DNA from: Geobacter sp.
GTDB lineage: Bacteria > Desulfobacterota > Desulfuromonadia > Geobacterales > Pseudopelobacteraceae
Assembly (NCBI GenBank): GCA_025360785.1
Contig: JANYBN010000014.1
Span: forward strand, 1-64,000
DNA length: 64,000 nucleotides
Direction of reading: 5' to 3'
This document shows, one piece after another, positions 8,006 through 17,890 of this stretch. Position 1 is the first letter of the stretch; the number at the start of each line of letters is the position of its first letter. A program made the translations under genes and the position numbers. The notes below the pieces were generated by a model. It worked only from the letters and a program-made list of their open reading frames with translations. It did not search any database and was not told the origin of the DNA.

Positions 8006-11000
8006 CTAAAAAAGATAGTCCTGAATCGGCTTAACACCCAGTTCCTGAGTTTTCAATAAAACAATACTGTCGGCAACGGCTTTCGCACCGGCAACGGTTG
8101 TATAATATGCTAAACCATGCATCAAGGCTTCTCGCCGGATTGAAAAGGAATCAGCGACCGCCTGTGGCCCGTGGGTCGTGTTTAGTACCAGTTGGACCTC
8201 ACCATTTTTGATGGCATCGACAATATGCGGACGACCCTCCAGTACCTTGTTAACACGCCGTACCCGAATTCCCTTTTCCTCAAGAAATTGGGCCGTTCCG
8301 CCGGTTGCCAGAATACCGAATCCGGCTTTATACAGTTTTTCGGCAGCGCTGACAACATGTTTCTTGTCTGCATCACGCACGCTAATAAAGACATTTCCAG
8401 ACAGCGGCAACTTTACGTTGGCCCCCAGTTGCGATTTGGCGAAAGCTTCGGCAAACGTTTCACCAATCCCCATTACCTCGCCGGTCGATTTCATTTCCGG
8501 CCCGAGCAGAGTATCAACGCCCGGGAACTTGACAAACGGAAAGACCGCTTCTTTTACTGAAATGTGTTTTGGAATGATATCTTCAATAACACCAAGCTCT
8601 CTAAGAGTTTTTCCGGCCATGACCCGGGCTGCGATCTTGGCAAGCGGTCGTCCGGTTGCCTTGGAAACAAAAGGAGATGTCCGGGAAGCACGGGGATTCA
8701 CCTCAAGAATATAGACGACAGTACCTTTTACCGCATACTGCACGTTCATCAGGCCTTTTACGTTAAGCTCAAGTGCCATCAGAACAGTCTGACGGCGAAT
8801 CTCGGCAACAATTTCCGGACTGATCGAGTATGGAGGCAGACTGCAGGCCGAGTCGCCGGAATGTATCCCAGCCTCTTCGATATGCTCCATTATTCCGCCG
8901 ATTACGACATCAGTACCGTCACAGAGGGCATCAACATCGATTTCGATCGCCTCATCCAGGAAACTGTCGATCAGAATCGGATGTTCCGGAGAAATCAGCA
9001 CCGCCGTTTTCATATAGCGTTCCAGGTTTTCCGAGTCATACACAATTTCCATGGCGCGGCCACCCAGCACATACGAAGGGCGAACAACAACCGGATAACC
9101 GATGCGTTCCACCACTTTTTCCGCTTCCTCAAAAGAACGGGCAATACCGTTCTCAGGTTGGAGAAGGCCTAATTTGTGAAGCATCTCCTGGAACCGCTCA
9201 CGATCCTCGGCGCGATCGATGGCATCCGGTGACGTTCCGATAATCGGCACGCCGGCCTTTTCCAGCGCAACAGCCAGCTTAAGCGGCGTCTGCCCGCCAA
9301 ATTGCACAATAACACCGACCGGATTCTCCTTGGCTACGATCTCCAGCACATCCTCAAGAGTAAGCGGCTCAAAATAGAGACGATCGGATGTATCATAATC
9401 GGTGGAGACCGTCTCCGGATTGCAGTTTACCATAATAGTCTCATAACCATCTTCAGCCAACGCGAAGGCGCCATGGACACAGCAGTAATCGAACTCGATC
9501 CCCTGCCCGATCCTGTTTGGTCCACCTCCCAGAATCATGATTTTTTTACGGTCTGTCGGCGCTGCCTCACACTCTTCCTCATAAGTAGAATACATATAGG
9601 GGGTATAGGCAACAAATTCGGCGGCACAGGTATCAACGCGTTTGTACACGGGTCGTACATTCAGAGACCAGCGCAGCTCACGGACTTCATCCTCACTGCA
9701 TCTCCAGAGTTTAGACAGAAACTTGTCCGAAAAACCGTACTGCTTGGCATCGCGCAAAACGGCAGCGGAAACGTCCGCAAGGGTAAGGGACTTCAGTTCA
9801 TCCTCTTTTTCGATTATCTGACGAATATTGTGAAGGAACCAGGGATCAATGGCGGTATGCTTATGAATTTCTTCCACACTCATGCCGCTACGCAGGGCGT
9901 CACCAACATACCAGAGTCTGTCGGCATTCGGTACCCGCAGTTTTTCCAACAGCAGTTGCTGCTCCTTGCCGGTCAGAGCGCGTCTGGATTCGCTCCCAAG
10001 CTCAAACAGACGGGAGTCAAAGCCGCTTACGCCTATTTCAAGGGACCTGATCGCTTTCTGAAATGATTCCTTAAAAGTTCTGCCGATTGACATGACTTCA
10101 CCAACTGACTTCATCTGCGTGGTCAGGGTTGCGTCAGCGGCCGGAAACTTCTCGAATGTGAAGCGGGGAATTTTAGTGACAACATAGTCTATGCTCGGCT
10201 CAAAACAGGCCGGTGTTTCGCGGGTGATATCGTTGGTGACTTCGTCCAGAGTATAGCCGACAGCCAGCTTGGCAGCGATCTTGGCAATCGGAAATCCGGT
10301 CGCCTTGGAAGCCAGCGCCGATGAGCGCGATACCCGCGGATTCATCTCTATCACAACCAGCCGCCCGTCACGCGGATTGATACCGAACTGGATGTTGGAG
10401 CCGCCTGTATCAACGCCGATTTCACGAATGATCTTCAGTGAGGCGTCGCGCAGGATCTGGTATTCCTTATCGGTCAGGGTCTGGGCAGGAGCAATGGTAA
10501 TCGAGTCACCGGTATGAACACCCATCGGATCAAAGTTCTCGATCGAGCAGATAATCACGACGTTATCTGCGGTATCGCGCATAACTTCCAACTCATACTC
10601 TTTCCAGCCGATAACCGATTCCTCAATAAGTATTTCATCCGTTGGCGAGGCATCGATCCCCCCCAGTGCCATTTTTTCGTACTCTTCCAGATTGTAGGCA
10701 ATGCCGCCGCCGCTTCCGCCCAGGGTGAATGATGGTCTAATGATGGCCGGAAAACCGATATATTTGATAACTTCCATGACTTCAGTATAGTTATGGGCCA
10801 GACCGGAATTGGGAACCGCCAGTCCGATCTTCTCCATGGCAGCCTTGAAAAGAGTGCGATCCTCTGCCTTCTTGATGGCTGGCAGTTTAGCGCCGATCAG
10901 CTCAACACCGAATTTTTCCAGAATGCCGGCTTCAGCAACTGCCACTGCGGTATTTAGAGCCGTCTGCCCGCCCAGTGTCGGCAAAACAGCGTCAGGACGT

Positions 11001-11242
11001 TCCTTCTCGATAATCTTGGCAAGGATTTCCGGCGTCACCGGCTCGATGTAGGTGCGATCGGCAAAATCCGGATCAGTCATGATGGTGGCCGGATTGCTGT
11101 TCAGCAACACAACCTCGTAGCCTTCTTCCTTCAATGACTTGCAGGCCTGGGTACCGGAATAGTCAAATTCGCAGGCCTGGCCGATAACAATCGGACCGGC
11201 ACCGATGATGAGGATTTTTTTTATGTCAGTTCTTTTAGGCAT
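8006..11242 (-). CDS. carB: Carbamoyl-phosphate synthase large subunit
   Basis: 1078 residues, the expected length. It has two homologous ATP-grasp halves: the first begins with [19 protein letters not shown], the second with [21 protein letters not shown]-terminal allosteric MGS-like domain follows ([28 protein letters not shown]). It makes carbamoyl phosphate from ammonia, bicarbonate and two ATP in the cytoplasm, with ammonia tunnelled from CarA. It is separated from carA by three unrelated genes on the same strand. The pathway context (pyrR, pyrB, pyrC upstream) points to pyrimidine synthesis. Confidence 0.98.
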   Translation of the reverse strand: MPKRTDIKKILIIGAGPIVIGQACEFDYSGTQACKSLKEEGYEVVLLNSNPATIMTDPDFADRTYIEPVTPEILAKIIEKERPDAVLPTLGGQTALNTAVAVAEAGILEKFGVELIGAKLPAIKKAEDRTLFKAAMEKIGLAVPNSGLAHNYTEVMEVIKYIGFPAIIRPSFTLGGSGGGIAYNLEEYEKMALGGIDASPTDEILIEESVIGWKEYELEVMRDTADNVVIICSIENFDPMGVHTGDSITIAPAQTLTDKEYQILRDASLKIIREIGVDTGGSNIQFGINPRDGRLVVIEMNPRVSRSSALASKATGFPIAKIAAKLAVGYTLDEVTNDITRETPACFEPSIDYVVTKIPRFTFEKFPAADATLTTQMKSVGEVMSIGRTFKESFQKAIRSLEIGVSGFDSRLFELGSESRRALTGKEQQLLLEKLRVPNADRLWYVGDALRSGMSVEEIHKHTAIDPWFLHNIRQIIEKEDELKSLTLADVSAAVLRDAKQYGFSDKFLSKLWRCSEDEVRELRWSLNVRPVYKRVDTCAAEFVAYTPYMYSTYEEECEAAPTDRKKIMILGGGPNRIGQGIEFDYCCVHGAFALAEDGYETIMVNCNPETVSTDYDTSDRLYFEPLTLEDVLEIVAKENPVGVIVQFGGQTPLKLAVALEKAGVPIIGTSPDAIDRAEDRERFQEMLHKLGLLQPENGIARSFEEAEKVVERIGYPVVVRPSYVLGGRAMEIVYDSENLERYMKTAVLISPEHPILIDSFLDEAIEIDVDALCDGTDVVIGGIMEHIEEAGIHSGDSACSLPPYSISPEIVAEIRRQTVLMALELNVKGLMNVQYAVKGTVVYILEVNPRASRTSPFVSKATGRPLAKIAARVMAGKTLRELGVIEDIIPKHISVKEAVFPFVKFPGVDTLLGPEMKSTGEVMGIGETFAEAFAKSQLGANVKLPLSGNVFISVRDADKKHVVSAAEKLYKAGFGILATGGTAQFLEEKGIRVRRVNKVLEGRPHIVDAIKNGEVQLVLNTTHGPQAVADSFSIRREALMHGLAYYTTVAGAKAVADSIVLLKTQELGVKPIQDYLF

Positions 11243-11265
11243 TTATACGTTACTCCTTCGTGTGA

Positions 11266-11592
11266 TTATCGAAATATAAAGAAAACCGCTCCAGCCAGGC
11301 AGCATCCGGCCCAGAGGTAATTCCAGTTGAGACTTGTTCCCATGTACAAAACGGCAAATGGTACAAATACCGTCAGAGAGATGACTTCCTGCATAATCTT
11401 AAGCTGGGCCAGGTTGTATTTTCCGTATCCGATCCGGTTGGCCGGCACCTGAATCAGATACTCAAAAAAGGCAATCCCCCAGGAAACCGCAACGGCGATC
11501 AACCAGTGGCGGGTACGCAGGTTTTTCAAATGCGCATACCAGGCAAAGGTCATAAACACATTTGATATAACCAGCAGAACGATCGTTCTCAT
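11266..11592 (-). CDS. DMT-family small membrane protein (DUF486)
   Basis: 108 residues with four hydrophobic segments. The family pattern is clear: FMTFAWYAHLK near the start, the loop with FFEYLIQVPANRIGY and then LKIMQEVISLTVF. These are small members of the drug/metabolite transporter superfamily, four-helix proteins that would work as dimers; the substrate is unknown. It lies between carB and a ferritin-like gene, 23 bases before carB, probably in the same transcript. Confidence 0.85.
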   Translation of the reverse strand: MRTIVLLVISNVFMTFAWYAHLKNLRTRHWLIAVAVSWGIAFFEYLIQVPANRIGYGKYNLAQLKIMQEVISLTVFVPFAVLYMGTSLNWNYLWAGCCLAGAVFFIFR

Positions 11593-11611
11593 TGCTCGAA
11601 GTCTTTCAGTA

Positions 11612-12112
11612 TCAACCTGTAAATGTCCAGGCCTGAGCGCACGTCAGTAAATCATATGTATCCTGCAACGAAGCTATGTGTTCCTGGTCGCTTGCCATCA
11701 TGGCATTAAACATCTTCTTGAATGAGTCTTCCTCAAACATGACTACGCAGGAAAGGTGAAAATCAACCAGATACTTTTCGAGCCTGATTGAGGAATTCAG
11801 CGCATCCACAAGCTTTGGCGGTTCTGCCCTTACTTTGCTGATCACGGCACCAAGCTGTTTAATAATTGAATCAACCCGCGTTGAGTCCGCAACCACCATG
11901 CATGACATGCCTTTTCTTAGTTTGAGTGCCAAGGTGAACTGATCGGCATGATTCTGTTCTTCCATCGCCGTCTTACACCACAGACGAACAGCATCCTCGT
12001 CACCGGCATAGAGTTCCGCAAAGTAATCATAAAGCTGCTTGCAGAGCAGTTCAATTTCACGACATTTTTCAAGCAAAATCTGCTCGGAAATTGTCATGTT
12101 TATTCCGGACAT
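11612..12112 (-). CDS. Ferritin-like diiron protein (rubrerythrin-type helical bundle)
   Basis: 166 residues, all helical. The expected four-helix carboxylate pattern can be followed: E in REIELLCKQLYDYFAELY, the EEQNHADQF motif, EKYLVDFHLS, and a last DQEHIASL. Paired E-x-x-H motifs suggest a diiron site as in the ferritin/rubrerythrin superfamily; there is no rubredoxin domain. Start at ATG 12112 with GGGGGA upstream. It probably serves in iron or peroxide handling, but this is inference. It sits within the pyrimidine gene run with a radical SAM gene upstream. Confidence 0.7.
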   Translation of the reverse strand: MSGINMTISEQILLEKCREIELLCKQLYDYFAELYAGDEDAVRLWCKTAMEEQNHADQFTLALKLRKGMSCMVVADSTRVDSIIKQLGAVISKVRAEPPKLVDALNSSIRLEKYLVDFHLSCVVMFEEDSFKKMFNAMMASDQEHIASLQDTYDLLTCAQAWTFTG

Positions 12113-12130
12113 AAAATCCCCCTTTTCTAA

Positions 12131-13045
12131 TCAGGTATCGTCGTGATCCTGCACCCATCCGTTTTCAAGACCCGCCTTTTCCAGCACCTCAATCACCCGA
12201 TCATACTCTTCGGCACTGATCCTACGCCTCATTCCTGGCATTTCTACGGCCTGATGAGCTGGAAAATACTGACTCATCAGGGCAATATGAGTATCACGGC
12301 CCAGATTTTCGGCAATCCACTGCAGGGTTAAGGATGATCCCGCCATCCCCTCCGGCAGAACGAGATTCCGAATGATCAACCCCTTGGCGGCAATGCCATC
12401 TTCATCCACCTGAAGATGCCCCACCTGGTGCAGCATCTCTGTTACCGCAATACGATTGATCCGGCAATAACCCGGAGCAGCTGAAATCTCAACCGCCGAA
12501 ACGTCGTCGCTGTATTTCATATCGGGCAGATAAATATCCACAACTCCGTCCAGAAGCTGCAGGGCATCCAGCTTTTCATATCCGCTGCTGTTCCAGACTA
12601 TCGGCAACGCAAAACCTTGCGGTATCGCCAGCCAGAGCGCTGCCAGAATCTGCGGCAGGTAGTGGGTTGGAGTGACGAAGTTGATGTTGTGAACCCGCTG
12701 TTTTTGCAGCTTCAGCATTCGATTCGCCAGTTCTCTGGTAGTGATCACTTCACCGTTGCCGAACTGGCTGATGGGGAAATTCTGGCAGAAAACGCATTTC
12801 AAAGAACAGCCGGAGAGAAAAACCGTACCTGACCCATTAGTCCCGGAGATCGGCGGTTCCTCGCCCTTGTGCACATTGGCCGAGGCGATCTTGGGCTTCA
12901 GACCGGCCCCGCAAAGGCCTGTTTCCCCCCAGATGCGGTTGACACTACAATCATGCGGGCAGAGATCGCAGACCGCCAGACGGCGATAAGCCTCGCTAAC
13001 CCGCTTTAATAACTCACCTGATTGATAAAGAGCGTGATAATTCAT
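12131..13045 (-). CDS. Radical SAM protein, PflX/PflA-activase-like
   Basis: 304 residues. The radical SAM cluster motif is FLSGCSLKCVFCQNFP (CxxxCxxC). Before it lies a conserved cysteine region (CDLCPHDCSVNRIWGETGLCG) typical of the COG1313 PflX-like group. The barrel continues with VWNSSGYE and DGVVDIYLPDMKYS. It should bind a 4Fe-4S cluster and cleave SAM; the target is unknown. The group is widespread in anaerobes. It is placed between carA and the ferritin-like gene, co-directional, with spacings of 31 and 18 bases. Confidence 0.88.
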   Translation of the reverse strand: MNYHALYQSGELLKRVSEAYRRLAVCDLCPHDCSVNRIWGETGLCGAGLKPKIASANVHKGEEPPISGTNGSGTVFLSGCSLKCVFCQNFPISQFGNGEVITTRELANRMLKLQKQRVHNINFVTPTHYLPQILAALWLAIPQGFALPIVWNSSGYEKLDALQLLDGVVDIYLPDMKYSDDVSAVEISAAPGYCRINRIAVTEMLHQVGHLQVDEDGIAAKGLIIRNLVLPEGMAGSSLTLQWIAENLGRDTHIALMSQYFPAHQAVEMPGMRRRISAEEYDRVIEVLEKAGLENGWVQDHDDT

Positions 13046-13076
13046 AAAAATATCAGAACCTTAGTTGTTACGAGTC

Positions 13077-14204
13077 CTATTTCCCTTTATGCTTTTCCAT
13101 CAATTTGACAAACCTGCCAAACAGATACTGCGAATCATGCGGCCCTGGAGAAGCTTCCGGATGATGCTGTACCGAGAAAATCGGCAGATCGCAATGGCTG
13201 ATCCCTTCGACGGTCTGGTCGTTCAGGTTTTCATGCCCCAGGCAGGCGACGTCACCCAGAGAATCGAGATCTACGGCGAAACCATGATTCTGGGAGGTAA
13301 TTTCCACCTTGCGGGTGGACATATCCATAACCGGCAGGTTGGAACCATGGTTGCCGAAAGGAAGCTTGACCGTTTTACCCCCCAGAGCAAGACCCAAAAG
13401 CTGGTGTCCCAGACAGATACCAAAGATCGGCTTCTTGCCTATGAACTTCCTGAGCTCCGCCTGTACGCCGACCAGAGGTTCCGGATCACCGGGGCCGTTA
13501 CTGAGGAAGATGCCGTCCGGGTTCATGGCCAGCGCTTCTTCAGCCGGAAAGTTTGCGGGTACCACGGTCACATCGCAGCCGGCATCCACCAGACAGCGCA
13601 GAATGTTGTACTTGATGCCGAAATCGTACGCAACGACCTTATATTTCAGAGTAGCTGGATCCACCTGCGGATAGCCGTCCTCCAGATCCCACTCTCCTTC
13701 GGTCCAGTTATACGGTTCAGTGCAGCTAACGCCGGAAGCGAGGTCCAGACCAGCCATGCTCGGCACAGCCCTGGCCTTGGCGATCAGGCTGGCATGATCC
13801 TGATCAATAGTGGAGATGATCCCGTTCTGAGCGCCCTTGTCGCGCAGGTGACGAGTCAGGGCACGGGTGTCGATCCCCTGGATACCAACCACACCGTTCT
13901 CCATGAGATAGGAGGCCACACTCATCGTGGCACGCCAGTTAGAGTAACAATCAATATATTCCTTAACGATGAAACCGGACAGGAACAGGCCGCGGCTCTC
14001 GATATCCTCGGGGTTGATGCCGGTGTTGCCGATCTGCGGATAGGTCATGGTGACCATCTGCCCCTTGTAGGAGGGATCGGTCAGGACTTCCTGATAACCG
14101 GACATGGCGGTGTTGAATACGACTTCACCGATTGCCTCTCCCGGTGCTCCGAATGATTTACCTTCAAAAATGCGCCCGTCGGCGAGCGCAAGGATTGCTT
14201 TCAT
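13077..14204 (-). CDS. carA: Carbamoyl-phosphate synthase small subunit
   Basis: 375 residues. The N-terminal CarA domain has the FGAPGEAIGEVVFNTAMSGY pattern; the C-terminal class I glutamine amidotransferase has the nucleophile Cys in IFGICLGHQLLG and His-x-Glu in QHHPEASPG. It hydrolyses glutamine to feed ammonia to CarB. It lies 26 bases downstream of pyrC on the same strand. All catalytic residues are present, so it should be active. Confidence 0.97.
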   Translation of the reverse strand: MKAILALADGRIFEGKSFGAPGEAIGEVVFNTAMSGYQEVLTDPSYKGQMVTMTYPQIGNTGINPEDIESRGLFLSGFIVKEYIDCYSNWRATMSVASYLMENGVVGIQGIDTRALTRHLRDKGAQNGIISTIDQDHASLIAKARAVPSMAGLDLASGVSCTEPYNWTEGEWDLEDGYPQVDPATLKYKVVAYDFGIKYNILRCLVDAGCDVTVVPANFPAEEALAMNPDGIFLSNGPGDPEPLVGVQAELRKFIGKKPIFGICLGHQLLGLALGGKTVKLPFGNHGSNLPVMDMSTRKVEITSQNHGFAVDLDSLGDVACLGHENLNDQTVEGISHCDLPIFSVQHHPEASPGPHDSQYLFGRFVKLMEKHKGK

Positions 14205-14230
14205 AGACCGCTTCTCCTGAATTTCAGTTT

Positions 14231-15505
14231 TTATCGTTTGTATACCAGTTTACCGCCAACGATTGTCGCTGCGGCGCCGCCAATAAGCTTTTGCCCGAGC
14301 CAGGGCGAGTTTTTGGACTTACTGGCCAGCTTGTCGGCCTCTACAACCCACTCCACCTTCGGATCAACCAGAGTGATATCGGCTATTGAACCAGTCTTGA
14401 GGGTAGCACGCTGCAAGCCCAGGATACTAGATGGGTTGGATGACATTTTATCAATCAGTTGATTAAGTGTCAGCACCCCTTCCGTGACCAGAGCGAGCGA
14501 TAACGGCAGGGACGTTTCCAACCCGATAATACCGTTCATCGCCACATTAAACTCGACATCTTTTTCATCCTGATGATGGGGCGCATGATCGGTAGAAATG
14601 GCATCTATGGTGCCATCCTTCAGCCCTTCCTTGATGGCAGCAACATCATCAGCTTCCCTGAGCGGCGGGTTCATCTTGGCATTGGTGTTGTAGCCGCGCA
14701 CCGCGTCATCGGTCAGAGTGAAATAGTGCGGCGCCGTTTCGCAGGTTACCCTGACGCCGCGCGCCTTGGCTTCGCGAATGATCCGCACCGAACCTTTTGT
14801 AGAAACGTGAGCGATGTGAATCGGCGTACCGGTATATTCCGCAAGCATCGTTTCTCTTGCCGTAGCGATGTCTTCCGCAACGCGCGGAATCCCTTTCAGC
14901 CCCAGTTCGGTGGAGGTGAAGCCCTCATTCATGGCCCCCTCGCCTACCAATTCCAGCTCCTCTGCGTGGGAAATCACCATGATTCCGATCCCGGCGGCGT
15001 ATTGCAATGAGCGCATCATTAGTTCACTGTTAACTACCGGTTTGCCGTCATCAGAGACGGCGACACAGCCCGATTCCTTGAGTTCCCCCATCTCTGCCAT
15101 CCGCTCTCCGGAAAGCCCGTAGGTAATAGATCCGACCGGGAAGACGTTGCAGAATCCATCCGCCTTGGCCTTGTTAATGATGTAGCTGGCAACCGTTTTG
15201 TTGTCGATAACCGGCTTTGTGTTCGGCATACAGCAGATCGAGGTAAAACCTCCGGCAACTGCCGCTTTCGTACCTGATACGATGTCTTCCTTGTATTCAA
15301 GCCCCGGATCGCGCAGATGGACATGCATGTCGATCAGCCCCGGAACCACATAAAGTCCGGAAGCATCAATTGTTTCAACCCCGGCAGATGCGCTCAGACC
15401 CTTGCCGATTTCCCTGACCAGGCCGTTCTCCACCAGAATGTCCAGCGTGTCGTCAATTTTCTGTGAGGGGTCGATCACCCGGCCGTTTTTTATCAGCAGA
15501 TTCAT
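14231..15505 (-). CDS. pyrC: Dihydroorotase, class I
   Basis: 424 residues, the length of the class I (Bacillus-type) enzymes. It starts [16 protein letters not shown] and has the metal-binding [10 protein letters not shown] motif near residue 60, a later His in [10 protein letters not shown] and the Asp-His in STDHAPHH. It cyclises carbamoyl aspartate to dihydroorotate. It is downstream of pyrB with a 130-base gap that is filled by a palindromic repeat element. Confidence 0.97.
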   Translation of the reverse strand: MNLLIKNGRVIDPSQKIDDTLDILVENGLVREIGKGLSASAGVETIDASGLYVVPGLIDMHVHLRDPGLEYKEDIVSGTKAAVAGGFTSICCMPNTKPVIDNKTVASYIINKAKADGFCNVFPVGSITYGLSGERMAEMGELKESGCVAVSDDGKPVVNSELMMRSLQYAAGIGIMVISHAEELELVGEGAMNEGFTSTELGLKGIPRVAEDIATARETMLAEYTGTPIHIAHVSTKGSVRIIREAKARGVRVTCETAPHYFTLTDDAVRGYNTNAKMNPPLREADDVAAIKEGLKDGTIDAISTDHAPHHQDEKDVEFNVAMNGIIGLETSLPLSLALVTEGVLTLNQLIDKMSSNPSSILGLQRATLKTGSIADITLVDPKVEWVVEADKLASKSKNSPWLGQKLIGGAAATIVGGKLVYKR

Positions 15506-15538
15506 ATAGTCACCTCTATTAATTGAGATAAAATTTAT

Positions 15539-15620
15539 GTAGGTTGGGCAAAGGCTGTTTTATGCCGTGCCCAACAATACCGTTGCAAGCTTTGGGCACG
15601 CTGCGCTTTGCCCAACCTAC
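15539..15620. repeat. Palindromic interspersed repeat between pyrB and pyrC
   Basis: An 82-base element with perfect 15-base terminal inverted repeats (GTAGGTTGGGCAAAG and its complement). Inside lies a second inverted pair (CGTGCCCAA / TTTGGGCACG), so the whole can fold into a long hairpin. The GTAGGTTGGG...CCCAACCTAC ends are those of a repeat type I recall as common in many bacterial genomes, probably a non-autonomous element. It lies within the pyr operon and would be transcribed as a hairpin. Confidence 0.85.
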
Positions 15621-15637
15621 GATTGATAATTATCGCC

Positions 15638-16570
15638 CTACTCCAGTTCGCCGCCACAGACATGATACAGCATCGACATTCTGACCGCCACGCCGTTCTC
15701 AACCTGTTTCAATATCCATGACTGGTCCCCATCGACCATACTGGAGGACATTTCGACCCCTCGATTGATCGGACCGGGGTGCATAATCATCGCATTAGGC
15801 TTGGCCAGCTTGATGTTGTTCGGATTAAGCCCGAAGTAGCGGGAATATTCACGGGCATTCGGCATCAGGGTCTTACCTTGACGCTCCTGCTGAATGCGCA
15901 GCATCATGACGACATCGGCATCCTGCAGCGCCTCGTTCATGGTGGCGCAGACCGTAACATCTCCCAGCTTTTCCACTCCCGGCGGCATCATGGTTGGCGG
16001 GCCGGCCAGAAAAACCTTTGATCCTAGCTTGGTCAGCCCCTGAATATTGGATCTTGCAACGCGGCTGTGCGTAACATCTCCGACAATCGCCACCTTCAGA
16101 CCGTCCAGACGCCCATAACGATCCTTCATGGTCAGCATGTCCAGCAGACCTTGCGAAGGATGCTCATGAGCGCCGTCACCCGCATTAATGATCGAGCAGT
16201 TAATCTTGTTGGCCAGAAAATAGTGCGCACCGGAGACGGCATGGCGCATCACGATGATGTCAGGCTTCATCGCCAGCAGGTTCAGGGCAGTGTCTGCAAG
16301 AGTTTCACCCTTGGTGGCCGAACTGGAGGCCGTCGTGATATTGACGGTATCGGCCGAAAGCCGCTTGCCGGCAATTTCGAAGGAGGTGCGGGTGCGCGTC
16401 GAAGCTTCGTAGAACAGGTTGATAATTGTTTTACCGCGCAACGTCGGAACTTTCTTGATATCGCGACTGTTGATTTCACGCATGTTCTCGGCGGTTGAGA
16501 TCAGCAGTTCGATATCCTCTTTCGTCAGGTCCCGCAGGGCAATAATGTGTTTGTGCTTGAACTCGGCCAT
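15638..16570 (-). CDS. pyrB: Aspartate carbamoyltransferase catalytic subunit
   Basis: 310 residues from ATG 16570, which follows GGGGAGGG; a longer frame starting upstream would overlap pyrR and is rejected. The carbamoyl-phosphate loop STRTRTSFE lies near residue 55, HPSQGLLD near 135, and the aspartate-binding [11 protein letters not shown] near 270. It makes carbamoyl aspartate in the first committed step of pyrimidine synthesis. It follows pyrR by 16 bases. No pyrI gene is present here, as expected for PyrR-regulated operons. Confidence 0.97.
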   Translation of the reverse strand: MAEFKHKHIIALRDLTKEDIELLISTAENMREINSRDIKKVPTLRGKTIINLFYEASTRTRTSFEIAGKRLSADTVNITTASSSATKGETLADTALNLLAMKPDIIVMRHAVSGAHYFLANKINCSIINAGDGAHEHPSQGLLDMLTMKDRYGRLDGLKVAIVGDVTHSRVARSNIQGLTKLGSKVFLAGPPTMMPPGVEKLGDVTVCATMNEALQDADVVMMLRIQQERQGKTLMPNAREYSRYFGLNPNNIKLAKPNAMIMHPGPINRGVEMSSSMVDGDQSWILKQVENGVAVRMSMLYHVCGGELE

Positions 16571-16586
16571 GTCGTTCACCCTCCCC

Positions 16587-17150
<564 letters not shown>

Positions 17151-17176
17151 TTATCCTGTTGTTCAGGCTCGGGCAC

Positions 17177-17212
17177 AAAAAAAGAGCCTCACCGCGCCAA
17201 GCGGCAAGACCC
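17177..17212 (-). terminator. Attenuator in the pyr leader
   Basis: On the minus strand GGGTCTTGCCGC pairs with GCGGTGAGGCTC (12 pairs, four of them G-U) around a TTGGC loop and is followed by seven T. It lies 54 bases upstream of pyrR, between the PyrR-type hairpin and the gene. This is the classic position of a PyrR-controlled intrinsic terminator. Confidence 0.85.
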
Positions 17213-17253
17213 TTCTAGTTATATAAATTGGTGCATCCATTGTGTCGCCTTTG

Positions 17254-17270
17254 CTAGCCTCTCGGACTAG
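17254..17270 (-). promoter_or_regulatory. PyrR-binding hairpin (anti-antiterminator) in the pyr leader
   Basis: On the minus strand the leader reads CTAGTCCGAGAGGCTAG. It forms a short stem with a bulged T and a GAGA loop, and its AGTCC...GAGAGGCT text closely follows the known PyrR recognition consensus (ARUCC-NGNG-AGGYU type), one base shorter. It lies 42 bases before the attenuator stem. Pairing of the hairpin by PyrR would release the downstream sequence to form the terminator. Confidence 0.75.
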
Positions 17271-17298
17271 ATTAAAAGGTGGTGTATGTAGTGACGGC

Positions 17299-17328
17299 AC
17301 TATACCACTCAAAGCTGAAACAGGTCAA
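17299..17328 (-). promoter_or_regulatory. Sigma-70 promoter of the pyr operon
   Basis: Minus strand TTGACC (17323-17328) and TATAGT (17299-17304) are spaced by 18 bases. Transcription would begin about 20-25 bases before the PyrR-type hairpin, which fits an attenuated leader. Confidence 0.7.
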
Positions 17329-17459
17329 GCAGGATTTACAAAAACTTTGTCTATATTGAATTCAGGTATCACTCTTCACATTCATAAACTATCACTTGCA
17401 TCTGCCGCGATATTAAGTTACATGGTTCATCGTATGCTGAACAAAGGAGTTTGGTAAAT

Positions 17460-17738
17460 ATGCAGTCAAACATTATTAACAACATCAAAGAACAAGTCAC
17501 TCTTACCACACAGAAGAAATCACCTGAACAAAATCATAAATCTAAAAAGGCTGCTGAAACTGACCTTAATGGGAATGCAGCGAATCTTACTGATGACATT
17601 GTAGAATTATCCGCACCTCAAACTTTTACTCAAAATTCCTCTGACGGCAAAAAAGTTTCAAAACCGGTAACTAACGAAGAGAAGTCCGCTTTGTTTGATT
17701 CTTTTTCCGGCATGAGGACTTTCTCGATATACTCTTGA
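17460..17738 (+). CDS. Small hydrophilic protein, unknown
   Basis: 92 residues from ATG 17460, with AAGGAG at 17443-17448; a TTG three codons earlier sits too close to that site. The protein is very rich in Asn, Lys, Ser and Thr (QSNIINNIKEQVTLTTQ, NLTDDIVELSAPQ) and has no hydrophobic segment, so it is probably partly disordered. It resembles in style short hydrophilic proteins found beside signalling or flagellar genes, but no family is recognised. It is transcribed away from the pyr promoter. About 150 bases without a gene separate it from the topoisomerase gene. Confidence 0.55.
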   Translation: MQSNIINNIKEQVTLTTQKKSPEQNHKSKKAAETDLNGNAANLTDDIVELSAPQTFTQNSSDGKKVSKPVTNEEKSALFDSFSGMRTFSIYS

Positions 17739-17890
17739 ACTGAGAAAAGCCAATCTACCACAACAGAAGCTCCTTTCCTCTCCATTCAACCTTGTATTTT
17801 ACTCCTGCCTGCTTGCTGTCCTGCAGATAAAGTTGTATGTTGCACACAACTTCAGGGGATCATAAATAAACCGATAAGGCAGCTGTCTTA

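Noticed and set aside
9302..10066. A 254-residue plus-strand frame
   Set aside because: It is the antisense shadow of carB.
13065..14156. A 363-residue open frame on the plus strand
   Set aside because: It lies wholly opposite carA, which is certain from its motifs; the plus-strand translation matches nothing and is a codon-bias shadow.
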